Origin: a bacterium
GTDB lineage: Bacteria > Planctomycetota > Planctomycetia > Pirellulales > Pirellulaceae
Length of the DNA stretch: 64,000 nucleotides
Direction of reading: 5' to 3'
Assembly: GCA_030430075.1 (NCBI GenBank)
Contig: JAUIGN010000001.1
Coordinates: 372,001 to 436,000 of the forward strand
Notes under the pieces: model-generated
Told to the model about the DNA's origin: nothing
The model's input: only the letters and a program-made list of their open reading frames with translations
Databases searched by the model: none
In this document: in pieces, positions 11,058 to 21,434 of the stretch
Numbering within the stretch: position 1 is the first letter of the stretch
Layout: every line of letters starts with the position of its first letter
Position numbers and translations under genes: made by a program

Positions 11058-11237
11058 TCATGCTTGATTTCCGTTTGTGAGGCGTGATGCCCCTGCGTGG
11101 TCTGGAGGCCAGTGCGGCGACTGCGGGCGTGGGATGGTGTCTCCCAGCGTCCGCAGCTTTGGTACGCCAAGACCTCGGCGGGTGGACACACGCGATGGCG
11201 AAATCCGAGCAGTTGCAAAACCCCCGCAAACAAACGT

Positions 11238-11337
11238 GGAAGTGCTTGCACACCTGGTGGTGGCCTCGGTCTTCAAAACCGTCGGGCCGTACGTTAACCG
11301 TGCGGTCGGTGGGTTCGATTCCCATGCACTTCCGCCA
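11238..11337 (+). tRNA. selC: tRNA-Sec (selenocysteine, anticodon TCA)
   Basis: An 8-bp acceptor stem pairs GGAAGTGC at the 5' end with GCACTTCC, followed by an encoded GCCA end. The anticodon loop CTTCAAA carries TCA at 11273-11275. A long variable arm pairs CCGTACG with CGTGCGG around TTAAC. The T loop reads GGTTCGATTCCC. The eight-pair acceptor and GGAAG start match bacterial selenocysteine tRNAs. It overlaps no credible gene and lies 142 bases upstream of the glutamate decarboxylase gene. No selA, selB or selD is in the window. Confidence 0.93.
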
Positions 11338-11479
11338 TTTTCTCGCGGAACTCGCGTCGTCCGCGTCCAACTCTGCCGGGCGGTGACAATCCTGGTCTTC
11401 GCCCCCCCCCGGCGACGATCCAACGTACAATGACAACCAACCCAATGACTGCCAACCCTCGGTACGAAGGAACGCCCTC

Positions 11480-12877
<1,398 letters not shown>

Positions 12878-13573
12878 CATGCGCGTCACGAATCGCTTGC
12901 TGAACGCGTCCGTCGCAGACAGACCGCGGAAGCCGGGGGCCACCGTCTGACAACGGTCACTCGGCCGCCGGCCGTTGACCACGGGGATCCGAACCAGTTG
13001 TTATTGACGTTGGACTGCCCAAGCTCTAAATACTCGACCGGTTGACGCACCCCCAGTGCGGACGATTGACTCATGACCGGTGGAATGGCGTAAGTCACAA
13101 CGCTGCAATCGTTTGCTGCGCTCGCGTCCGGTCACTGGGCAGTTCGGCCGGGACGCGTTCCCATTCGGGTTAGCAGAACGGTCTACGAAACCGTCGTCGA
13201 AGACCAGGCTGTTGATGGGGCAATGAGGCCGAAAATCCGTCACTTGCGGCAACCGGACCAACAACGGGGTCTGCCTGCCGTATACGTGGCTGGCATACCG
13301 ATTGCGTGGCTGACGTACAACACGAATTCATTGCCCACCAGACAACTTCAGGCGACAATGTTTAATGTTCCCAGGCACCACCAGCGGCGGCCAGCCTGTC
13401 TCGTCCGCGCGTTGCTCCGATCGCGCCGCCGGTCGGAGGGGCGGTGACCGGGAGCGACGTAGATTCGTGCTGACTGCGGCCGACAATCCACTCGATTGAC
13501 CGGGGATCGAGCGAGTTGGACATTCTGGGCGTGCCCTCGCCGGCACCCCGTCGAGATAACATGTGAGGCACTA
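12878..13573. other. Long intergenic region after gad
   Basis: 696 bases without a supportable gene. An imperfect DNA palindrome lies at 12955-12980 (GGTCA...CGGCCG c CGGCCG...TGACC), just after the gad stop. It could be an operator or the remains of a terminator. Otherwise I see nothing. Confidence 0.5.
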
Positions 13574-14500
13574 ATGATGGCAGGTGCGATCAATTCGATG
13601 GCGCTCTACGGATGTCTGCTGACCTATGGGATCGGAGTCCTGCCGGCCGAGGTTGGCGTGATGAACGAGCGTACTGCGGTTCATCCACCCTTGCTCGCGG
13701 TCTCGCTTCCCAAGAAGGTCCGGCTGGACGCCTCGTTTGCAACCCGGCACAGGCTCCCTCAAGGTTGGGAGTCGCACCCGCTTGCGCCGGCCCTGCGCCT
13801 GGCACGCGAGCGTGGAGCTTATTTGCGTGAGCACGTCCGCGATTTTCAGTGCCTGTTGGTGAAACGCGAGCGGATCAATGGTCAGCTTCGGAAGTACGAA
13901 TACCTGGCGACCAAGGTTCGGCGTGAACAGCGTCAGGGCGACGTCATCACGACCCCCTACTCCGTCTACACGGTCTTTCTGGCACCATCGCGGGTACGGG
14001 GTCGTCGAGTTTTGTACGTGGCCGGGGAGAACGAGGGCAAGATGCTGGTCCGCAACGGCGGCGCCCGCTTTAACTACATCACGGTCAAGGTGGACCCGAA
14101 CAGCGCAACCGCCATGCGAGAGAGCCGCTATCCAATCACCGACTTTGGGCTCGAATCCATCACGCGACGGCTGATCGACCAGACCACGGCGGACATCCGC
14201 AACGATCCCACCGGCGAAAACTCGAAGGTCAGCTTCTTCCACAACGCTCGGGTCGACAAGCGATCCTGCCTGCACCTCCGCGTCGTGCATCCGAAACAGC
14301 ACGACCACGACGCGTACCATATTGCCAACATCTACATTGACAATCTGCTGCACATGCCGATTCGTGTTGAATCCTACAATTGGCCCCCAGAGGGCGAGGA
14401 TGAGCCAATTCTGATGGAAGAATACACGCTCACCAGGTTGCAACTGAACGTCGGTCTGACCGACGCGGATTTCACGCCGGCGGTGTTGGAAGGCAAGTAA
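13574..14500 (+). CDS. DUF1571-family secreted protein
   Basis: 308 residues from the first of two consecutive ATGs at 13574. A hydrophobic N-terminus (INSMALYGCLLTYGIGVL) suggests a signal peptide. The body matches the planctomycete DUF1571 pattern: FQCLLVKRERINGQLRKYEY, TPYSVYTVFLAP, GRRVLYVAGENEGKMLVRNG and the late VESYNWP. Molecular function is unknown. The frame is open upstream to 13496, but that part has no protein character. It is followed by the minisatellite and a convergent sigma gene. Confidence 0.82.
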   Translation: MMAGAINSMALYGCLLTYGIGVLPAEVGVMNERTAVHPPLLAVSLPKKVRLDASFATRHRLPQGWESHPLAPALRLARERGAYLREHVRDFQCLLVKRERINGQLRKYEYLATKVRREQRQGDVITTPYSVYTVFLAPSRVRGRRVLYVAGENEGKMLVRNGGARFNYITVKVDPNSATAMRESRYPITDFGLESITRRLIDQTTADIRNDPTGENSKVSFFHNARVDKRSCLHLRVVHPKQHDHDAYHIANIYIDNLLHMPIRVESYNWPPEGEDEPILMEEYTLTRLQLNVGLTDADFTPAVLEGK

Positions 14501-14646
14501 GCGACCGCAGGTTTGGATGCAGTGCGGGAACGAATTCTGGAACGGTTCGAGGAATCGTCGCCGTTGCTGGTGGTGCCTGAAACAACCTGGGGGCGCCCGG
14601 GAGAAGAGGAATTGGAGACCTTCGGTCAGCCGTTTCGGCGGGGTCG

Positions 14647-14838
14647 GAGACCCGCGCCGAGCAGTTCGTGGTGACCCGCGCCGAGCAGTTCGTGGTGACC
14701 CGTGCCGGGCAGTACGTGGTGATCCGTGCCGGGCAGTTCGTGGAGACCCGCGCCGGGCAGTTCGTGGTGACCCGCGCCGAGCAGTACGTGGAGACCCGCG
14801 CCGAGCAGTACGTGGAGACCCGCGCCGAGCAGACCAGC
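14647..14838. repeat. 24-bp minisatellite, seven full copies plus a partial eighth
   Basis: Units start at 14647, 14671, 14695, 14719, 14743, 14767, 14791 and 14815. Each begins GTGACCCG or GAGACCCG and ends AGCAGT(T/A)CGTG; the last keeps only its first 18 bases. Variation is limited to a few positions per unit. It fills most of the gap between the DUF1571 stop and the stop of the convergent sigma gene (14847). Translated, it would give octapeptides such as VTRAEQFV, but no ribosome site supports a gene. Confidence 0.95.
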
Positions 14839-14846
14839 TGCGTTCC

Positions 14847-15440
14847 TCAGCTTGACAGGCCGACCGCCCGTTCGCGAATCAGCAATTGTTGGCGCAAGGC
14901 TTCGCGGGCACGATGAATGCGACTCCGGACCGTCCCGATCTTGGTGTTCGTAATTTCGGCAATCGTGGCGTAGTCGAAACCCTGCATTTCACGTAACTCG
15001 AGAATCGTCCGTTGGTCGTCCCGCAAGTGGGCCAGCGCGCCGTGGACAAGATCGCAGTCTTCTTTACGGGTCAGGCGGTCGCAGGGCGATTCAGGCATTT
15101 GCCGTTCCGTTCCCGGCAATTCTGAGAGATCCGCGAACGGCGTCTCGCGCCGCGTCCGGTGCCGTCGCGTCCACGCCAGGTTGAGGGCGATGCGGTAGAG
15201 CCAGGTGAAGAAGGAACTCTCATGTCGGAAGGTGTCGAGTTTGAGGTAGGCTTGGACAAACGCTTCCTGAACGACGTCTTCGGCATCCGCCGTCGACCAG
15301 GCTTTGCGCACCATGCCGTTGAACAGCCGGTCCTGGTATTTCTGTACCAACTCGCCGAATGCTTCCCTGTCGCCACGACAAGCGGCTTCGATGAGGCGCT
15401 CGTCATGGGCTCGGCACATCGTCTCGTTCTCAGTTGTCAT
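14847..15440 (-). CDS. RpoE-like ECF sigma-70 factor
   Basis: 197 residues. Region 2 is complete (FGELVQKYQDRLFNGMVRKA, then DAEDVVQEAFVQAYLKL and FFTWLYRIALNLA); region 4 ends with GFDYATIAEITNTKIGTVRSRIHRAREALRQ split around the helix-turn-helix. It belongs to the RpoE/SigW style of ECF factors. An ATG at 15419 (MCRAHDERL) is an alternative start and has a purine-rich GAGAACGAG upstream. No anti-sigma partner is adjacent. It is divergent from another ECF gene at 15858. Confidence 0.94.
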   Translation of the reverse strand: MTTENETMCRAHDERLIEAACRGDREAFGELVQKYQDRLFNGMVRKAWSTADAEDVVQEAFVQAYLKLDTFRHESSFFTWLYRIALNLAWTRRHRTRRETPFADLSELPGTERQMPESPCDRLTRKEDCDLVHGALAHLRDDQRTILELREMQGFDYATIAEITNTKIGTVRSRIHRAREALRQQLLIRERAVGLSS

Positions 15441-15857
15441 GGGAGGGTCTCGCTATCGATTCATGGTGGCGTTACGGACGAGCGGCAACGGTGCGTCGGA
15501 TGCGCCCCGAAGGGGCGTCCGATGGTCGAGCTGGTGGCCCGGCGGCGAACGGATCACTTTCTGGAGGACGCCCATCAACGACGGGCCCCCTCCCCACAAC
15601 GTCGACAACCAACCTGCGTTGTCTCGTGCTCCACCAAGGACGCGACAGTGGTCGGGGAAATCCGCAAGACTTTTCTGAAAAAATCGACCGGCGCGCTGAC
15701 ATCGGTCCACGGCGTGGTTTTCCCACCCATTTCGGGTGCCCCACGTTTGGCCTCTGCCGCGGCGAGCGGTGCCCACGGTCGGTTGCCAAGACGGTAAACT
15801 GAGCGTCCTGGGTCGGTCCCTCTTGCCCTCGCCACCTGTCGACGGTTACCGCCGGTT
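15441..15857. other. Divergent region between two ECF sigma genes
   Basis: 417 bases. A strong stem-loop lies at 15496-15520, with core CGCCCC/GGGGCG around GAA extended by TCGGA/TCCGA across a small bulge. It has no T-tract. Both sigma promoters should lie here; none could be assigned by eye. Confidence 0.5.
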
Positions 15858-16439
15858 ATGGCCAAAGAAGCAAACGAAGCAGAAATCACTCAGTTACTCG
15901 AGGACGCCAGCCTGGGCGGCGAGGATGCCGCTCGACGGCTCATGCCGCTCGTCTACGAAGAATTGCGTCACCTGGCCGCCAGCCATCTCAAACACGAGTC
16001 GCCAGGGCACACCCTGCAACCGACGGCACTGGTCAATGAAGCGTTCTTGAAACTAGTTTCGCAAAGCCGCGTCAGCTACCAAGGGCGGATGCACTTCTTC
16101 GCCATGGGATCGACCGTAATGCGTCGGATCCTGGTCGACCACGCCCGTCGCAAGAAGCGGAATAAGCGGGGAGGCGGGCAGGTGCGTGTGGAGTTGCTCG
16201 ACCAATTTCCCGTGGACGATGCCCTCGAAGACGAGATTCTGGCCGTCCACGAAGCGATTGAAAAACTCGAAAAGGTGGACCCTCGGCAGGCCAAGATCGT
16301 CCAACTGCGTTTCTTCGGGGGCATGAAAATGGAGGAGATCGCGGCGGAACTCGGCATTTCCAAACGTACCGTCGAAGGAGAATGGACGATGGTTCGTGCC
16401 TGGCTCAAACGCGAGTTGGGAAAGGGGGCTGGGCGATGA
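15858..16439 (+). CDS. ECF sigma factor of the planctomycete X6 type
   Basis: 193 residues with the typical motifs LMPLVYEELRHLAASHLKHE, GHTLQPTALVNEAFLKLV, RILVDHARRKKR and a region 4 KMEEIAAELGISKRTVEGEW ending in AWLKREL. This family (TIGR02999-like) usually precedes a Ser/Thr kinase gene, but here the next 270 bases contain only repeats and then a convergent sulfatase, so the kinase partner is missing or elsewhere. Confidence 0.94.
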   Translation: MAKEANEAEITQLLEDASLGGEDAARRLMPLVYEELRHLAASHLKHESPGHTLQPTALVNEAFLKLVSQSRVSYQGRMHFFAMGSTVMRRILVDHARRKKRNKRGGGQVRVELLDQFPVDDALEDEILAVHEAIEKLEKVDPRQAKIVQLRFFGGMKMEEIAAELGISKRTVEGEWTMVRAWLKRELGKGAGR

Positions 16440-16571
16440 ATCGGCCCCTTGGTTGACCGCCAGGGGAGCGCGGCACTTGCGACTTGCCAGCCTTGGAAGT
16501 CGAGCAGCGGTTGTAACTCGCCAGCACCAGCCAACCGGAATGCGTTCGAGTCCGGTTTCGTCGGCTATCAA

Positions 16572-16642
16572 CGCAACCGGGGCTAACGCCCAACGGCTGA
16601 TGGATGAGCTGCGCAACCGGGGCTAACGCCCAACGGCTGATG
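16572..16642 (+). repeat. Dispersed repeat family C, two identical 31-nt copies
   Basis: The same 31 bases (beginning CGCAACCGGGGCTAACG and ending CGGCTGATG) occur at 16572-16602 and 16612-16642, nine bases apart. A diverged reverse copy is at 7440-7470. They occupy the gap between the convergent sigma and sulfatase genes. Confidence 0.92.
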
Positions 16643-16713
16643 GGTGATCCAGGCGCACGGTGTCACCCTCCGACAACGGTGGAGGCGCGCCCATCCGGCT
16701 GCGGGCTCAGTCG

Positions 16714-18165
16714 TCACAGCTCGGGAAAGGCGACGGTCAGCGACAACCGATCTCCGCTGGCGCGCTGCAATTCCAGCAGCTTCGCAAACAGACGCTTGAT
16801 CACGGTCTGGTAGGCAGCCTCGCCGGCCAGGTCATGCATTTCCAGGGGATCATTCGTGAGCTGATAAAGGCGAACCTTCTTGGCCCGCGGGTAGAGAATC
16901 AACTTGAAGCCATCCTGGGTTACCATCCGTTGGCGTTCGGTGTACGCGCCATAAATGGCGTCGTAGTGTTCCGCCGCTTCGTCATTCAAGACGGGTAACA
17001 GGCTCTTGAATTCGACGTGCGCCGGCTTCTCGATCTTCGCCAGTTCCAGGGTCGTGGGCATCACGTCCTGCAGGTAGATCGGTGTCGCATTGCGGGCATT
17101 CGCTTTCACACCGGGCCCGACGACCATAAAAGGGACGCGCACGCTGTGGTCGTACTGATTCTGTTTCCCCAGCAGCCCATGATGCCCGACCGCGAGCCCA
17201 TGGTCGGCAGTAAAAAAGATCCAGGTGTTCTCGCGTTTTCCGGACCGTTCCAGGGCTGTCAAGATGCGACCGATCTGGGCGTCCATGTGGGTGATGAGCG
17301 CGTAGTATTCCCGGCGATTGACCTTCACCGCGTATTCGGTGCGAGGAAACGGCGCCAGCCGCTCGTCGCGGAGCGACTTGCCGGCACCCATCTCTTCCTT
17401 GTAGGGGTACTCGGCAAGGTAGTTCTGGGGAATGTCGATGCGATCGAGCGGATAGCGGTCGACAAACTCTTTAGGAGACTGGCGAGGATCGTGGGGTGCA
17501 TTGAAGGCCAGATACATGAAGAACGGCTGGTCACGATTCGCGGCTTGGTCCAGGAAGCCCGTCGCGTCGTCGGCCAGCACCTCGCTCCAATGCGATCCCC
17601 CCTTCCAAAAGCCCTCGAACTTCTTTTCGTACGGGCTCCATCGATCCGGCTGGCCTTCCATTGGCCGGTTGTAACCCAATTCGGTTTGATTCGGCATCCC
17701 GGGCCGAATGTGTCGGACAAAGTCGAACGCCTTGTCCGCATCGGCGCGGACATGCCACTTGCCGGAAAAATAAGTATCGTAGCCTGCCTGGCGGAGATAC
17801 TCGGACCAAAACCGCCCCGCTTGCCGCTCCTGTTCAGTCGCGCCGTAGATATCATGGGCATGCCACAGGTAGCGGCCGGTATTCAACATGGTTCGGCTGG
17901 CAACGCAAACCGCGCCTCCCCACGCGCCCATATTGTAAGCATGCGTGAACGTGGTCCCCTGCCGGACAAGCCGGTCGAGATTCGGCGTGTCGATGTCCGT
18001 ATGACCGAATGCCCCGATCGTTTCAAAGCACTGATCGTCGGCGAAGATGAAGAGCAGGTTGGGTCGCGCGTCCTCGGCAAACGCACGGCCGGCGGTTGCC
18101 CCCGACGGGACCACCGCGAACAGCAACAGGGCCAGGAACGGGAGGGCAAAGCGAGTCGGTTGCAT
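16714..18165 (-). CDS. Secreted type I sulfatase
   Basis: 483 residues with a signal peptide (about 1-30). The sulfatase fold is clear: RPNLLFIFADDQ metal site near 34-45, the active-site Cys87 in VCVASRTML, GYDTYFSGKWH, and TADHGLAVGHHGLLGKQNQYDHSVRVPF. Cys87 would be converted to formylglycine; the motif reads CxAxR rather than the commoner CxPxR, a variant known in this family. The substrate, probably a sulfated glycan or small ester, cannot be told from sequence. It is divergent from the DPP-IV-like gene. Confidence 0.95.
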   Translation of the reverse strand: MQPTRFALPFLALLLFAVVPSGATAGRAFAEDARPNLLFIFADDQCFETIGAFGHTDIDTPNLDRLVRQGTTFTHAYNMGAWGGAVCVASRTMLNTGRYLWHAHDIYGATEQERQAGRFWSEYLRQAGYDTYFSGKWHVRADADKAFDFVRHIRPGMPNQTELGYNRPMEGQPDRWSPYEKKFEGFWKGGSHWSEVLADDATGFLDQAANRDQPFFMYLAFNAPHDPRQSPKEFVDRYPLDRIDIPQNYLAEYPYKEEMGAGKSLRDERLAPFPRTEYAVKVNRREYYALITHMDAQIGRILTALERSGKRENTWIFFTADHGLAVGHHGLLGKQNQYDHSVRVPFMVVGPGVKANARNATPIYLQDVMPTTLELAKIEKPAHVEFKSLLPVLNDEAAEHYDAIYGAYTERQRMVTQDGFKLILYPRAKKVRLYQLTNDPLEMHDLAGEAAYQTVIKRLFAKLLELQRASGDRLSLTVAFPEL

Positions 18166-18622
18166 GGGGCACCTTCTTTGACGGGAACCGATGTTCGTCG
18201 GCGGGGGGGACCGGGGTGGGAAAAGATGTTGTTGAGAATAATCGAGCCCCCGCAGGATTCAACCGCCCCACTACCGCCCTGGCACCGCCCTGGCACCAGC
18301 GGGGCGACTGGCCGGTCAGGCGGCTGACGGTCTTCGGTTTCTGACAGATTCCCGGGCGGCAGCCCATTTTCCGCTGGCAGTTCACGGGCCCCTGAATTAC
18401 GTTGCAAGAAAGGCTCCCGTGCGGGGCCGGTGGCCATTTCTTATTGATACTTGCGCAGCGAATGGACCAGGACGACCAACGGGAGTCCGCAGATATACGG
18501 CCGCGCGTTGCTTGCCGAAGGCTCATTTGCCGCGCAGCCGTCAGTACTCGCCAGTTGGCCCCGTCTCACGCGCGGAACGCCCATCGACTTCCCTTCCGAC
18601 CTGCAACGCTTGACGAATCACC
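18166..18622. other. Divergent region containing repeat family A copy
   Basis: 457 bases between the sulfatase and peptidase starts. It holds a 102-nt repeat (18442-18543) and a short direct repeat of CCGCCCTGGCA near 18280. No gene supported. Confidence 0.6.
18442..18543 (+). repeat. Repeat family A, copy 1 (102 nt)
   Basis: Runs from TATTGATACTTGCGCAGC to GCGCAGCCGTCA. The reverse complement of 29492-29593 matches it at 101 of 102 positions. Inside is an imperfect hairpin (CGGCCGCGCG near 18498 with CGCGCAGCCG at 18531-18540). It contains the word CAACGGGAG also found in most family B copies. Confidence 0.95.
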
Positions 18623-20947
18623 ATGCACCTCTTGAAGACTTTCCACCGTTCACTTGCCATCGCCTGCCTGGTGGGCGCGACCACCGGGTCAATGCCCCTG
18701 GCCGATGGTCTCCCCCGGCCCTTCGGATCCGCGGCCTCGGCTGCTGAGAAACAAGCTCCGGCGAAGCAACCGGACCCCGCCCTGTTGACCTTGGACCGGA
18801 TCTTCAATTCGAGCGAACTGGCGGCGGCCGGCTACGCCGCGACCTGGCAAGGTACGGGCACCGCCTACGAAAAGCTGGAGAAGTCCCAGCACGACGTGGG
18901 CGGGCAGGATATCGTTCGCTACGACGCGGAGAGCGGCGCACGGTCAATCATCGTACCCTCCACGTTGCTCGTCCCCGATGGTGGATCCCGTCCACTGACC
19001 GTCGAATCATACGCGTGGTCCGACGACCGTTCACTGCTGTTGATCTATACGAACTCGAAGCGCGTCTGGCGGAGAAACACTCGCGGCGACTACTGGCTGC
19101 TCGATCGCGGCAGCCACGAGCTGCGCAAATTGGGCGGCGACGCGCAGCCGTCAACCCTGATGTTTGCCACGATTGCACCGAGCGGTGATCGGGTGGCTTA
19201 CGTGCGCAACAACAACATCTATGTGGAGGATCTGCGGTCGCACAAGATCACGCGGCTGACGGACTCGGAATCGAGCGACGTGATCAATGGCACGTTCGAT
19301 TGGGTGTATGAAGAAGAGTTGGGGCTCCGCAACGGGTATCGCTGGAGTCCCGACGGAAGCCGAATCGCATACTGGCAAATCGACAGCCGGGATGTCCGCG
19401 CGGTGACGCTGGTCAACAACACCAGTGGCCTCTATCCCAAAACGGTGGAAATCAAGTACCCCAAGGTCGGACAGCAAAACTCCGTCTGTCGGGTCGGCGT
19501 GATCCCGGCCACCGGCGGCGAAACACGGTGGATGGAAATTCCGGGCGATCCGCGCGACCACTATGTCGCCAGAATGGACTGGGCCGGCAACTCGCACGAG
19601 CTGAACTTGCAACAATTGAACCGGCTGCAAAATACGAACCGGGTGATGCTGGCCGACGCGCAGATCGGCCGCACCAAGGTCATCTTGACTGAACGGGACG
19701 AAGCCTGGGTGAATGTTCACGATGAGCTGTTCTGGACCGAGGACAAGGCCCACTTCACCTGGCTGAGCGAGCGTGATGGCTGGCGACACGTCTACCTGGC
19801 GTCTCGCAGTGGAGCCGTCACCAAGCTGGTAACGCCCGGAGCGTACGATGTCGTGGAGTTGCTGCGGTACGACGAGTCAAACAGCACGGCGTACTTCATC
19901 GCCTCCCCCGACAACCCCACGCAACGCTACCTGTTTCGGGCCCGGCTGGGCGAGCCGGCGGTGCGGCTCACCCCGGCGGACCAGGATGGGACGCACACCT
20001 ATCGCCTGTCTGCAAACGGCGAATTCGCCATCCATTCGTACTCGAGCTTCGATCGTCCGCCGGTCACGGACTTGATCCGTATGGAGGGTCACGAGTCGCT
20101 CCGAGTTCTCGCCGACAACAAGAAACTGGCAGCGAAGCTCGACAAGCTCCATCGTGAACCGGTCGAATTCCTGCGAGTGGATGTGGGCGACGGGGTGGCG
20201 TTGGACGGCTGGTGCATCAAGCCTCCAAAACGGGAGCGCGACCGCAAGTACCCATTGCTGGTTCACGTCTATGGCGAACCGGCCGGCCAAACGGTGCTCG
20301 ACCGCTGGGGCGGCAGCCGTTACCTGTGGCATCAAATGCTCGCCCAGCAGGGCTATGTCGTGATGAGCTTCGACAACCGGGGGACTCCCGCGCCGCGCGG
20401 CCGTTCGTGGCGAAAGAGCATCTATCGCCAGGTGGGAATCATCGCCCCCCAGGAACAAGCCGCGGCGGTCCGCAACATCCTGGCCGAACGTTCGTATCTG
20501 GATCCTGATCGAGTTGGCGTGTGGGGCTGGAGCGGCGGTGGCTCGATGACGCTCAACGCCATGTTCAAGTTTCCGGAGCTCTATTCGACAGGCATTTCAA
20601 TCGCCCCCGTGCCCAATATGCGATACTACGACACGATTTATCAGGAACGATACATGGGGCTCCCGGGGAGCAACGCCAAGGCCTATGTCGAGGGATCGCC
20701 GATCAACTTCGCACATCAGCTGGAAGGGAACCTCCTCCTCGTGCATGGCACGGGCGACGACAACTGCCACTACCAGACCACCGAACTGTTGATCAATGAA
20801 CTGGTTCGACACAACAAGCCGTTCACCATGATGGCTTACCCGAACCGGACGCACGCGATCCGCGAAGGGACCAACACCACGCGGCACCTGTACGCCCTGA
20901 TGACATCGTACCTGCACCAGAACTTGCCGCCTGGTGCCAAGAAGTAG
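18623..20947 (+). CDS. Dipeptidyl-peptidase-IV-like serine protease (S9B)
   Basis: 774 residues with an N-terminal signal segment. Residues about 60-500 form the eight-bladed propeller, including DWVYEEE, the glutamate motif that binds the substrate N-terminus in DPP-IV. The alpha/beta-hydrolase domain carries Ser637 in GWSGGGS, an Asp in HGTGDDNCHYQ and the His in NRTHAIREG. It should cleave dipeptides from peptide N-termini outside the cytoplasm, typically Xaa-Pro. The GWSGGG form of the nucleophile motif is usual in bacterial members. Confidence 0.96.
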   Translation: MHLLKTFHRSLAIACLVGATTGSMPLADGLPRPFGSAASAAEKQAPAKQPDPALLTLDRIFNSSELAAAGYAATWQGTGTAYEKLEKSQHDVGGQDIVRYDAESGARSIIVPSTLLVPDGGSRPLTVESYAWSDDRSLLLIYTNSKRVWRRNTRGDYWLLDRGSHELRKLGGDAQPSTLMFATIAPSGDRVAYVRNNNIYVEDLRSHKITRLTDSESSDVINGTFDWVYEEELGLRNGYRWSPDGSRIAYWQIDSRDVRAVTLVNNTSGLYPKTVEIKYPKVGQQNSVCRVGVIPATGGETRWMEIPGDPRDHYVARMDWAGNSHELNLQQLNRLQNTNRVMLADAQIGRTKVILTERDEAWVNVHDELFWTEDKAHFTWLSERDGWRHVYLASRSGAVTKLVTPGAYDVVELLRYDESNSTAYFIASPDNPTQRYLFRARLGEPAVRLTPADQDGTHTYRLSANGEFAIHSYSSFDRPPVTDLIRMEGHESLRVLADNKKLAAKLDKLHREPVEFLRVDVGDGVALDGWCIKPPKRERDRKYPLLVHVYGEPAGQTVLDRWGGSRYLWHQMLAQQGYVVMSFDNRGTPAPRGRSWRKSIYRQVGIIAPQEQAAAVRNILAERSYLDPDRVGVWGWSGGGSMTLNAMFKFPELYSTGISIAPVPNMRYYDTIYQERYMGLPGSNAKAYVEGSPINFAHQLEGNLLLVHGTGDDNCHYQTTELLINELVRHNKPFTMMAYPNRTHAIREGTNTTRHLYALMTSYLHQNLPPGAKK

Positions 20948-20978
20948 CGAGGCAGCGCAAGGGGCACAGGAACGCAAC

Positions 20979-21004
20979 GGCGCATATTGAGGGCGCATGT
21001 TGAG
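20979..21004. repeat. 13-bp tandem repeat
   Basis: GGCGCATATTGAG (20979-20991) is followed directly by GGCGCATGTTGAG (20992-21004) and a degraded third unit. It lies between the convergent ends of the peptidase and the response regulator. Confidence 0.85.
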
Positions 21005-21011
21005 GGCGCGT

Positions 21012-21434
21012 TCAGCGCGGCGGAAGCTGCACCTTACCGAACCAGTACTCGCTCATCGAAGACATCATGCTCTGCAAGTCCTCGAATTCGATGACTTTCG
21101 TCATGAACGCGTTGGCATGCAGGTCGTAACACTTGCGCCGATCCGCGTCCGATTTGGAACTGGTGAGGATCACGACCGGAATGCGTTTCAATTCCGCATC
21201 GCCCTTGATCGCTTCCAAGACTTCGAATCCGGACGTTCCGGGCAGGTTCAGATCGAGCAACACGAGATGCGGTCGCGGCGACTCGGCATGCTCGCCTTCG
21301 CGTTTCAGAAAAGCGATCGCCCGATCACCATCGCTCACGACGTGCAGGTTCTTGAGCAGCGAGTTGTCCTCCAGCGCCTCTTGAACCAGGCGGACATCGA
21401 CCGCACTGTCTTCGACCAACAGGATTTCAAACAT
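21012..21434 (-). CDS. Single-domain response regulator (Rcp1-like)
   Basis: 140 residues: a lone receiver domain. It has the acidic pair near the start (LLVEDSAVDV), phospho-acceptor Asp61 in VLLDLNLPG, the switch Thr/Ser in VILTSSKSD and Lys in AFMTKV. This subgroup resembles regulators paired with phytochrome-type histidine kinases. I use the ATG at 21434; the frame remains open upstream but without protein character. It is divergent from the hybrid kinase at 22021, whose C-terminal histidine kinase is of the matching type, so a cognate pair is likely. Confidence 0.93.
   Translation of the reverse strand: MFEILLVEDSAVDVRLVQEALEDNSLLKNLHVVSDGDRAIAFLKREGEHAESPRPHLVLLDLNLPGTSGFEVLEAIKGDAELKRIPVVILTSSKSDADRRKCYDLHANAFMTKVIEFEDLQSMMSSMSEYWFGKVQLPPR

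Noticed and set aside
11055..11085. Possible selenocysteine read-through of the TGA ending the 10716 gene, close to tRNA-Sec
   Set aside because: It would add only nine codons before another stop, with no visible SECIS hairpin and no redox motif.
11077..11433. Open reading frames overlapping the tRNA-Sec gene
   Set aside because: They lie across the tRNA on both strands and have no ribosome site or protein pattern.
14647..14838. CRISPR array
   Set aside because: Units are directly adjacent with no unique spacers, and no cas gene is in the window.
14517..14916. Repeat proteins encoded by the 24-bp minisatellite
   Set aside because: Several frames are open simply because the unit length is divisible by three. 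No ribosome site and no non-repeat domain.
16714..18165. Sulfatase inactive because of CxAxR in place of CxPxR
   Set aside because: The Ala variant is found in active members of the family and all other active-site motifs are present.
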